Positions 54,950 through 64,000 of a DNA stretch of 64,000 bases are shown here, in pieces; position 1 is the stretch's first letter, and each line of letters opens with the position of its first letter. This DNA comes from Deuterostichococcus epilithicus (taxonomy: Eukaryota > Chlorophyta > Trebouxiophyceae > Prasiolales > Stichococcaceae). The notes under the pieces were generated by a model, which saw only the letters and a list, made by a program, of their open reading frames with translations, searched no databases and was not told the DNA's origin. The stretch is from contig JAVTLE010000016.1 in the NCBI GenBank assembly GCA_033439295.1, positions 2,480,001 to 2,544,000 on the forward strand, written 5' to 3'. Both the position numbers and the translations under genes were made by a program.

Positions 54950-57900
54950 CTAGCTTGCTGTTGGGTCGCCGCCAGTCACGGTAAGCACCTGCGGTTTCAG
55001 ATCGTCAGTTGTCAAGGCCATGATCGCGCAGCTGAGATACCGCACGGTGCAGGAACAGCTTGTCACAGCAAGCAAATCCTAGCAAAGCACTACGCACTGC
55101 ATCATCGCACCTCGCCATTGACGTAGCTGGACTCCTTCGTTGCTGTGCCATGCAGACACCCGCGAATCAGTCATGATGTCGTTCTGCAGCATTGCTGATA
55201 AGATGCGGACACGGTGCAGTCGGCAGTACCCCAAGAATGGACAACCATCGGTAAGTGTTCCTGAGAGGAGGGCGCACCGAGGAAGACGATGCACGTGGCT
55301 ACTTCCTTCGGCTGCCCAGCGCGCTGCACGAGATACACAAACCGACCATTATTTGCTGGCGGCTGCCCACCCCATGTTGTACACGCACCAATCGTGCAGA
55401 GTCCGCAGGCCAGCGGCACCTGTGCAAGGGAACACTGGCGGCGAGGCTCTCGAATGGTGTCACAGGCATATCAGCAAACCTCTCGACTTCAAACCCTAAT
55501 GTTCATGTTTCTTACACCCTAGAGCCTGCGCTGCACCTGCTCCGGAGCGCCCTTGCCCAGCTCCTCCACTGCGTCCTCGCTGAACGACGAGGGCTGGATG
55601 GGAGTCCTGCAGTCGGGCGTTCAAGGAGGGTTTCGTTGCAGGGTGGCCGCCTGCAAGCAGGTCCCCGACACGATGCATGCAGGGGGGCCGTCTGCGCAGC
55701 AGCGCTGCGCAGGCAGACGTGACGCTCGACAGTGGGCGGGACTCCTGAGCAGCGCAGTGCAATGGACGTGGAAACCTATGAGGCAGCCAGGCTGAACGTC
55801 CAGTGTATATTACAGAAGGGTCACATGGAACTGGCACTGGCGGGGAAACACTGCATCAGGGCTGGGGCTTGCACCAGATGGGGCCTGGCGCAACGGCGTT
55901 GACGCGGATGCCGCGGCTGGGCATCACCATCTGTGCCAGGCCCTTTGTGAATTGCCGAATGGCACCCTGCGCACAGGCACGATGGCTGATGCTGGGTGTT
56001 TCATCCACCCAGACAACGGTTGCAAGGTGCATCCGTCTGTCCACATGCGAAACTGTATTGTTGCCGGCGCTGCCGCATCACACCAATGTTGCAGCGCTCT
56101 TGATGGACGGACGGGCAAGGCATCGATCCTCAGCACACACACATCCCTAATGTGCACGGAGAGGGAAGGCGCAAGGAATGCGTCAGGCGGCAGCTCCGCC
56201 CCAACACACCTTCGTGGCTGCATAGTCCAGGATCTTCGGCGAGCCCTTGAAGCCTGCGATCACACACAGTGCATCAGCGCTGGCCCTCCGCACGCAGAGA
56301 CATGCTGGATCTTGCCACAGCAGCCAGGCTGCCTTGCATGCAAAGCAGACACAGTAGCACGTCAGATGATGCCTTCTGCAGGCGTCCCTGGGTGGCTGGC
56401 ATTGCTAAGCATGTTTGTAGGGGATCTGAGGCAGATCTCCACCTGCCACGCTGCTGAGATTGATGATGCAGGACCCGGGGGGCATGTGCTCGACCGCCGC
56501 CTTCGTAATGCTGAACATGGCAATGATGTTGACATTGAAGGTGCGCTCCACACGCTCGCGGCTGAGCTCCGAGATGTCCTTGATGTTAGTGCCCTGCGCG
56601 GAGGGAGCAGCGCAAACGCATCCAGACACCGCCAGACACCGCAGATCGGGCTCGACAGGCCACCGCTGCAAGCTGTGTTGCACCAGCACGGAGCGGCAGC
56701 TGCAAGGCGGCGACCAAAGCCACAGCCGCTGCCCTGCGGCCAGCTGGCGACGCGCAGGCGGTGCCAGGACAGGGCGGGCTGGGAATCTCGATGTTTCAGG
56801 GCTGGCCCTGGCGCAGGGTTCAGAGCCCCAGCCGCACCTGGAAGGCTGCGTTGTTGACGAGGACGTCGATGCGGCCGTATGCGTCGACCGTCTTCTGCAC
56901 AACTTCCAGGCAGTGGGCCTCCGCCTCCAGGTCGCCGCGGATGAGGATGCACTTGCGGCCCTCAGCCTCCACGATCTTCTTCGTGTCCTGCGCTCAGAGG
57001 CAGGAGGTGGTCTGCTGAATGTCAAGGATCTGAATGAGCAGAGACCAGACCCAGGCAGCGCGGCTATCGCCAGCGAGACCTGACGCAGGAAGGGTCGCGT
57101 GGGCCCGCGTGTGACAACAACAAAGACAACACGGGGCCGCGGAGCAGCCCTGCTGTCGGTGGAGCAAGCGACGTTCAGGCCTGCAGTGACACATCTGCGA
57201 GGTCTGCACGTGTATCAGGGCCGGCATGTCGAACGGATCCTAAACCCTAACATACCTCGGCATCCCTGTCCTCGTTGAGGTAGCTGATCGCGATGTCGGC
57301 GCCCTCTCGTGCAAACATGAATGCCGTTGACCGCCCGATGCCGGAGTCGCCGCCGGTGATCAGCGCGATCTGCGTCAGCAGCGCATCCAAGAGTCATGCC
57401 CAGCCTCCGCATGCAAACCCTGTCGGGCCACCAGTTCTGCTTGTGCAGTTGTGTCCCTGCAGACGGGCGCTGGCTGCATTGCCGTATCTGGTCCTCAACC
57501 CTGTTGGGGGTGGTGTGGTTGCGCACTGTGCTGTTGTCCCGTCAGCACCCAAAAGCTTGCCCAACGGCCTCCAGCACGCGGTCCTTTGGATTGAACATCG
57601 CGCTGAGCACCGCCTGCCTCACCTTGCCCTTGAGCCGGCCATGGCCCTCATAATCATCCGCGCCATAGTCAGGCAGCGGGTCCATCCTGCAGAGGTGGAC
57701 AGCCAGGTTGCACACCAGCACTGGATACCAAGACTGGGACCAGAACCCCTGCACGCAGCAGTTGCTAACAGGCAAAGGGACCGGCTGCATGCGAATCGCG
57801 TGCACGTGGTCAGCGGATTGCATGCATGGTTCAGGCGGCTGGGCAGTGAACTGCTCTGATACACCGGGCCCCTCGGTTCAAACCAGCAACCCCACACGAA

Positions 57901-58464
57901 CGATGCGTACATCAGGCCCGCACATGCGAACAGTCAGCGCGCTGGCCAGTCCTCACCTCCATTCATCGCCGGGGTTTGACTGCGTCTGCCGGGCAAAGGG
58001 GTACTGCTTGCCGGCTTGTCGTGGGTCCTCAGGGTTGTAGTCACCCTGCTCTTTCTCCTTCCTACAAAACAGTCGAGGAGTGCATGACAGTGGGTGACAC
58101 GCCTCGACCGGACAACCAGCGGCAATGCGCTGGAGGCATGCAGTGGCTTGGCCCACATTCCCTCCACAGCTCGCCGGGGATGCGAGCTTACAGCAGCAGC
58201 GGGCCGTGCCCGTTGTGCACCCCCACCTGTTCTTCTCAGCGCGCTCCTGCTGGGCTGCCTCCGCCTGCTCCTTTGACGGGCCGTCGCCACCCTGTAGTGC
58301 GATTTGTTTGGGACGTCAGAGGAATTGTCCCACACCACGAGTGGCTGTAGGGTCGCACTTCAGACAGCCGGGTGCCCGCAGCCGAGAAGCTGATCGGAAA
58401 GCTGGTGTGCTGACGCGTGCACCTGACCAAAGTCCGTCTCTGGCGTGTTTGCCTTGCCCGCCAT
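54950..58464 (-). CDS. Short-chain dehydrogenase/reductase, glucose/ribitol dehydrogenase type
   Basis: Thirteen exons join in frame to 337 residues: 58464-58423, 58291-58227, 58061-57957, 57686-57623, 57369-57256, 56987-56838, 56593-56443, 56253-56210, 55966-55875, 55606-55537, 55323-55278, 55142-55111, 54988-54950. Key parts are the nucleotide-binding TGGDSGIG, then VNNAA, the catalytic Ser in NLSSVA, and the catalytic Tyr and Lys in [20 protein letters not shown] and the C-terminal [24 protein letters not shown] complete the fold. The N-terminal [10 protein letters not shown] and GRLKGK segments match plant NADPH-dependent aldehyde reductase-like and bacterial general-stress dehydrogenases. 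These reduce sugars, polyols or reactive aldehydes with NAD(P)H. No transit peptide is obvious, so it is probably cytosolic. The donor at 57256 is followed at once by a TTAGGGTTTAGG motif. Confidence 0.9.
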
Positions 58465-59847
58465 GGCGACGGTCTGCGGCTGACTGGTGGCGAGGCGCCT
58501 CCGCAGCGGCTGTGGGGCACGGCAGTGGCAGGCGGGCAGGCGGAAGACCTGCACGGAAGGCTTTCACATCATCAGCCCCATTGTCACCGTCCTGCTGATC
58601 CCGCAAATCTAGTGCTGGGCGGCAATTAACAGCTGGGTTGATGAGACCACATGTGGAAGGCAGCTCGCAGCTGCACAATGAATACTGTTGGTCCGATACA
58701 TCAAGCTGTATGGACAAGGCCGTGGGATCGCTTGGGATAGCCAGGCGCAGCAGGCCTTGAGTTTGATGGCTGCTGGACTTTTTGCCGGACAGGTGCAATG
58801 CCTCAATACAGCGTGTGGATCAGTCAGCAGAATCCAGGGAATGGCACGCATCGCGATAATGTATGGCACCTGGGGCAATGAAACGCGACTGGCAAAGACT
58901 GGGCGGTGGCTGTTCATGCCCAAAGATGAGTGTCAGACACAAAAGGCAGCGTCAATCACGATCTTCACTCAGCTGGATGTCCGGTGTGAAACTACGTCGC
59001 GTATCACAAGTTCTGTGCTGGTGCTCGGACCTAGATGCATTGCACCACAACGGACTGCAGCAAAAGGCGACAGGCAGCTGATCGGAAGTTGGCTTCATGG
59101 ACATCTTGGACTGACCGAAGATCGAAAGGAAGGGGGAAAAAGAAGCAAGTGTGGTGAAGGGTGATGGTGTGAAAGGGAATGTGGTGAAGGGTGATGGTGT
59201 GAAGTAACACAGTGTCCTCGCAACGACGGAGAGTGTCTCCAACGCGCAAGCGGGTAAGGTGCACTCAAGCGGGGTCGGCCAAACAACGTGCACACAACAG
59301 AAATAGAGCACCTGATTCGAGGTGTGAAGAAACAGATGAGAAACTTGGAAGGAAATCATCGGCGTAAAAAGAGGAGAAAGAGGGAAGGGAAGCATTGCAG
59401 TAGAAAAACGGAGAGAAAGAGGAAAGGAAGGCATTGCAGTAGAAAGAGGAGAGAAGGAGGAAAGGAAGGCATTGCAGACCACCCGGTCTGCAAATTAGCA
59501 CGTCTGATAATCTAAAGCTTAGGTAGGCAAGTACACGCTCTCACAATGCATCAGTGACGCGGGTCCTGGCCCGTGCTAGGAGCATAGGTAATACAACAGT
59601 GGTTTGCGACTAATCATTCAAATGTTACTCTCCACAACGTAATGGACACGGATGCAATTGACGGAGCTGGTTCAGGCCAGCAGCGCCGCTCACACGTCGG
59701 CGCTCCTCACGCTGGCCCTTAGTACTGCCGCCTGTGCAGTGAACTCGCTTGTGCTGGCGCTGCGCACGCCTCAGCAGCCAGCTTTATGCCCAAAGTCGCA
59801 TGTCCAGCGACTCGTTGTCGCACGCTTCTTTGCTCGAGGGTGCCGCT
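58465..59847. other. Spacer between two minus-strand genes
   Basis: This stretch contains the 3' flank of the phosphoglycerate mutase gene and the promoter side of the dehydrogenase gene. Apart from the purine-rich repeats at 59150-59480, no feature or gene is supported. Confidence 0.4.
59150..59480. repeat. Purine-rich tandem repeats
   Basis: Near 59150-59205 the unit GTGGTGAAGGGTGATGGTGTG is repeated with a short spacer. Between about 59385 and 59475 a roughly 37-base unit containing GGAAGGCATTGCAGTAGAAA recurs two to three times within GA-rich DNA. No coding potential is visible. Such strand-asymmetric purine tracts can form triplex DNA or act as slippage-prone repeats. Confidence 0.65.
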
Positions 59848-62800
59848 TCAGGCGATGGCCAGCAGCGATGGCTCCCACTTGTCGGGTGCCTCGAAACCCA
59901 GCAAGTTTACGTATGTTCCTGTGATGTTTGCTGCACGGCAACATGAAACACGGGCAACTCAGTCAACACGCCGTCGTGCACGACTGGTGCATTCCCATCA
60001 CGCAGGCGCGCCACGCAGACTACAATTCGCCCGGGTGTTGTGCCATATTGCACAACGGGATGCGTCTGGTTACGCCAGATGGCAGAGGATGGTGTATTGC
60101 TACATGCACTGGCGACCAGGACGAGCCATGCCGTCGGGGCGCAGAACGCTACCATGCAACACCGTCTCGATGGCGCCCACAAGGCGCCAGCCACCAATAG
60201 GGACGCACACTCACCAAGGCCAGCCTTGGGAAGGTCTTTGCGGAAGGTCACGTTGTCCGGCAAGCCCGCGCCGCCGATGGCGACGGGCACCGGCGCCAGC
60301 GTGTGGCTCGTCAGCGGCAGCGGCTTGCCGTTGTCGTCCATCATTGCTTCGCCAGTCTTCTTGTGCCGCTGCGGGGCATGACCCAACACACCTTGGCGCG
60401 GCGCCCGAGCACTGAGCTTCGGTTCATGCAGGAGTCTTGAAGGAGGCGGAGCGCTGCTCTCATCCCTGGATGGTCCGCCAGAAGGTGGGCCATGAACGTG
60501 CATTGGCCGGCGCTGAAGGGGACTGCCGCGCAGCCAGCAGACCTGGTAGCCCATGCTGTTGCTGGTCTGACACGATACCTCACAGCAGCACCTTGTCGTC
60601 GGTGTTGCTGCGGTTCAAAGGCCAGGCAGCCAGCGGCCGCCCAGGTCCACACAGACGTATCGCAGACACACACCCACATGTGAACCCGCAACAGTGACAG
60701 TCACAGAGACACGCACCTGCACCATGTCGTCGGCGTTCCCGTGGTCGCTGGCCACCAGCCAGCGCCCGCCCAGGTCCTCGACAACCTGCAGCAGCTCCCC
60801 CAGGCACTTGTCGACGGTGGTGCAGGCGCGCACCACCGCCTCCAGGTCGCCGGTGTGGCCCACCTGCAGCAGAGGGGGAGCAGGCGGGGGGCTTGAGGGA
60901 TCATCATCGATGGTCCAGGCACCGCCGCCTCCAGGTCACACCGGCCGTGCTGCCCACAGCGGCGGCGCAGCAGAGCCGGACCTAGTCAGAGCAGCAGGCT
61001 TGCAGGGGCGCAACAGCCCGTGGGCAACTGAAGCCGCTGCACATTTCTCGGGCCTGCTTGAACGCTGGCAGCAGTCCAGGGCTCTTGGGCCCACTCAGGT
61101 GCCCATGCCCTGCTGCATGCTGCTGCCGAGAGGTGTGCCCACCTCCCAGATGCAGCTTCGACTCACGCTCTCAACAGGCCGCGCCCTGAGGCCGTGAGGC
61201 CGCGCGTCTCTCAGCCACGTGTTCGTGGGACACCACCGGGAGCTCAGGCACCTATCTAAGGTGCCTTGAACACCCCTCATCGAACCGTTGAGCCTGCGCA
61301 CCATGTCGGGGTTGGCGTAGTTGATGCGGACCATGTCGAATTTTTTTGACATGAGCGCCTCCTTGCCGGCTGCGGTAATTTCCGCTGCCTTCATGTCTGG
61401 CAGCTCGTTGAAGGGCACGTTGTCGCTGGGGATCTGCAGCAGGAGACGGGGTGGTCTGTTCAGATAACAGTTGCTCTTGAAACTCGAAGCTTGAAACGCG
61501 CCGCAGGCAGTGGTCGCCGCCGCCTCCTCGGTTGGCAGCTCGTCGGAGGGCATGCTGTCGCTGGGAACCTCGGCAGCGGTGGAATGATCCGGGATGGGTT
61601 GGAACCGGCGAACGAACGGTTTTACGTTGGAACTTTGGAAGAGCCGCCTTGGCTTCCGGCTGCTCGTCCAGCGGCACATTGCCGCTGGAGGTCCGCAGAC
61701 AAGGGCGCGCAGTGGGCATTCAGCCGCTGGCGGCGCGTCACTGCCAGCGGCCATGACATATAGGTTGCAATAACACATTCAAGCCAGAATTTTCTGGCGA
61801 AAGTAGAAAAAACCCTTAACCCACCTCCACAAAGGTCTCCAGGTCCTCGTCGAAGAAGCCGCTGCGGTTGCCGTTCCAGAAAAATGTGACGTGCCCAAAC
61901 TTCTGCGTCTCCGAGCAGGCGAAGGTCTTCAGGCCGGCGCCGGCAAGGTACTGGCCTGTGAGGCGAGTGTCGAGGGTTTAGTGTCAAGAACTTGTGGACA
62001 TCATGTCACGCCTACCCTGCTTGATTCCAGCGGCACTCCAAGACAGAGCTACTCTCTGAACACGTTCCACTGCACTGAACAGGCTGAGACAAGGACATTG
62101 GTGAGGCTTTCCGCGTGCTGGTGTGTGCGACATGGCCGCCATAAGCAACCACATCTGCAGACGGCTATGTTACTGCCCGTCAGGCCCAGGTGCCGCCACA
62201 AACAGCTTGCCGTCCTCAGCAATCAGTGCTCTCTCAGCACTCTCGGCATGCCGCGGCGACCGCACCTGTGCCACGAAGCCGGATGCTGCAGGGTGGCACA
62301 TGCAAAGCTCGGCTCGCGGGCGCACGGAGAGCTGGGGCGGCACCTGAGACATGGTCGATGGCGGGCGGCGGCACCAGGAAGTTGGTCGGCAGCCGCAGAT
62401 CGCCGTCGTACTGCATCATGCCCGCGAACAGCGTCTGCGGGGCACAGAGTTCAGCGGGTTTGCGGAACGAGTGCCTCGAGCCAGACGAGCCACATCCGCC
62501 GCCCGGCTGCGTGCTGGTCCAGCAAAGGGAGGCGGCACCGACGGGGGTCCGGGTGTGCTGCAGACAGCATTAGACACCATGCAGCTGCTGTGCGTCAATC
62601 AGGCCGCGCTGATGCGTACAAACCCCAGCGCAAGGGTGCCACGGGAGGAGCGTGCCTTGGGCCACCGCTTGCGGTCGAATGCGTCAAAGTCCTCGTACTC
62701 GAAGGCCTTGCTGATCTCCACCATGCGGTCCGCACGGAAGTTGAACAGCACCTGCGGCATCGCAAACCTGGGGCGTTGGGAACGCTGGAGTTCGAGTCCA

Positions 62801-64000
62801 GCCGCAACCTGCCGTCCGCCCAGCGCGGCGGAGGCTGTTCCCTGGTATTGCTGCTCGCTACACTTGGTGGACGTGGGAGGGCACTGTGCAGCACAGCTGC
62901 CACGGCTGGTAGGAGGGCTTCAGCGACCCGGCGACAGAACAGAGCATCAAGTCAGGCATTGTGAGCGATGCTGAGCTTTGCTTGTGCACACTTGAGGAAT
63001 TTGATCTGGATTGCTCAAGCACATCATACAAGTTGGAGCAGGTGGTTGGCAGTGCACCACTGCGTCTCCGTCCTCGACAGTGCCCACGGGCTTCTTGTCG
63101 TCGTCCACGATGACGAAGGGCGGCAGCCACTGGTCGCTGACGGGCTTGCCATCCTCGCCGCCCTTCTGCGACAGGAACCAGCGTCGGCAGGAGCGTCAGC
63201 GTCGTGGCGGGCCTCCGTAGCTCAGGCCGGAGCGTCGCGGAACGCCAGGCATGCAACCGGAGGCCAGGAATGCACTGAACCCAGTCTCCGTCCCCACCCC
63301 CTTGCCTGCGTGCGCACGGCACAGCAGGTGCCCGAGCGATGTTTGGAGACCAGCGCAGGAGGCGGCGCACCCGCAGAGTTTTGACGGCATCCAGCGCGTC
63401 TGTGAAGGTGTGCGGCGCCTCGCCCAGCACGTGCGCGTACCAGCCCTTCTTGACGATGTTCCAGTCCGCCTGCGCATGCGACACAAAGGCAGTTTCTCAC
63501 CGGCGGGATGAGGACGCTGCAGGCAGGCACGGCCGGAGGTGTGCAGCGCCTCGTCCAGTACGTGCGCATACCCCTCCTTCTTCACAACGTTCCCGTTCGC
63601 CCATGCTGTGGGCAGGGACCCACAAAAGCCGCAGCAGGAGACGTACACGCCAGAGACCTTTCGTCACGATATTGGCCGTCTGCATGCATTGTGCGGCAGC
63701 CAACACACTGGCAATGCGGGCACCCTCACTGGCGACCCCGCCAGCGCTGCGAGCAATGGCGGCCTGCAGTAGCGTCGCGGCACCAACGCACGGTCTGCGT
63801 AAGGTCGTTGCCCCTTGATGGGGGGCCCAGCGCCAGGACCACTGGTGCAGCGAGTGGTCCATATACGCAGTCATTTATTTGTTTAGCTTTGTTTTGTCAA
63901 CCTCGTAGCGGTCCATGGTCACGCCCATGCGGCCGCCGCCGCTCGCGATCTTGGCGTCGCAGCCGCCAGCAGACACCTCCTTCAGGTCCTTCTCCAGCTG
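59848..64000 (-). CDS. iPGAM: 2,3-bisphosphoglycerate-independent phosphoglycerate mutase (N-terminus beyond the window)
   Basis: This glycolytic enzyme interconverts 3- and 2-phosphoglycerate with two metal ions. Ten exons are in the window: >64000-63902, 63469-63371, 63165-63058, 62751-62656, 62434-62344, about 61955-61826, 61433-61302, 60863-60717, 60368-60215, 59930-59848. They encode about 380 residues matching the plant enzyme from [16 protein letters not shown] onward. Substrate and metal residues are visible: [41 protein letters not shown] and [15 protein letters not shown]. The phosphoserine nucleophile and first metal ligands lie in the missing N-terminal third. Intron 62655-62435 has a GC donor. 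Two introns hold decayed exon copies. No C-terminal targeting signal is seen. Whether the enzyme is cytosolic or plastidial depends on the missing N-terminus. Confidence 0.92.
61500..61710 (-). repeat. Two decayed copies of the 61433-61302 exon in the preceding intron
   Basis: On the minus strand the true exon starts [20 protein letters not shown]. About 61580-61510 reads [20 protein letters not shown], and about 61705-61640 reads [18 protein letters not shown]. Nucleotide similarity is clear (CCCAGCGACAACGTGCCC against CCCAGCGACAGCATGCCC). Neither copy is needed for a full-length enzyme. Confidence 0.75.
63520..63610 (-). repeat. Decayed copy of the 63469-63371 exon in the preceding intron
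   Basis: On the minus strand this reads [20 protein letters not shown], beside [19 protein letters not shown] in the true exon. The rest of the copy diverges and the expected donor is lost. It lies about 50 bases upstream of the true exon. Confidence 0.75.

Noticed and set aside
54566-55126. Plus-strand frame of 186 codons
   Set aside because: It runs antisense through dehydrogenase exons that join in frame to a conserved protein, and itself has no recognisable feature.
10302-61981. Telomere or subtelomere
   Set aside because: Only one or two imperfect motif units occur at each site, scattered in introns. There is no array and no chromosome end.
63196-63648. Longer minus-strand frame spanning two phosphoglycerate mutase-like segments
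   Set aside because: It joins the ghost exon and the true exon through intron sequence in the wrong frame. The spliced model matches the enzyme exactly.
1-64000. tRNA, rRNA, transposon ends or integrated viral genes
   Set aside because: No cloverleaf, ribosomal sequence, transposase, reverse transcriptase or terminal repeat was recognised by eye. A dedicated search could still find small ones.

Overview
The window is nuclear DNA of a green alga, most likely a Chlorella-like trebouxiophyte. The evidence is very high GC in the coding blocks, many short GC-rich introns with mostly GTGnGn donors and GCAG acceptors, plant-type TTTAGGG motifs, plant-type orthologues (ureidoglycolate amidohydrolase, oil-body-type class 3 lipase, plant-type phosphoglycerate mutase) and hydroxyproline-rich wall-protein sequence. 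Scattered single N bases suggest a draft assembly. The genus is an inference.

Layout. 1.0-3.3 kb (minus): disordered protein of unknown function. 3.8-6.5 kb (minus): secretory protein with a signal peptide and a C-terminal membrane anchor. 8.6-12.7 kb (plus): coiled-coil protein with an MGC N-terminus suited to lipidation. 13.4-17.1 kb (minus): ureidoglycolate amidohydrolase, 11 exons. 17.7-23.1 kb (plus): OBL1-like class 3 lipase, 13 exons. 24.6-51.9 kb (plus): an apparent giant surface protein. 52.7-54.4 kb (plus): small proline-rich wall-type protein. 54.95-58.5 kb (minus): short-chain dehydrogenase of the glucose/ribitol dehydrogenase type, 13 exons. 59.8 kb to the right edge (minus): cofactor-independent phosphoglycerate mutase, cut by the window at its N-terminal end.

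The most unusual locus is 24.6-51.9 kb. Exon phases carry from a signal peptide through a hydrophobic module, an 8-residue Thr/Ala/Pro repeat, long Pro-rich stalks, repeated beta-type/CxxC cassettes (two of them a 1.88-kb tandem duplication that includes introns) and two PA14-like domains into a polytopic membrane domain with a large cytoplasmic-type loop. I read it as one cell-surface receptor, adhesin or channel. The phase chain is broken in the Pro-rich tracts, so it could also be two or three neighbouring genes.

Four features recur across genes: decaying copies of exons inside introns, GC-AG introns, telomere-like motifs next to splice donors, and an RR(x)LL motif at the borders of extracellular modules. 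The metabolic genes are ordinary housekeeping or stress functions (purine-nitrogen recycling, lipid hydrolysis, aldehyde/polyol reduction, glycolysis) and form no obvious pathway cluster. No tRNA, rRNA, transposon or CRISPR array was seen.
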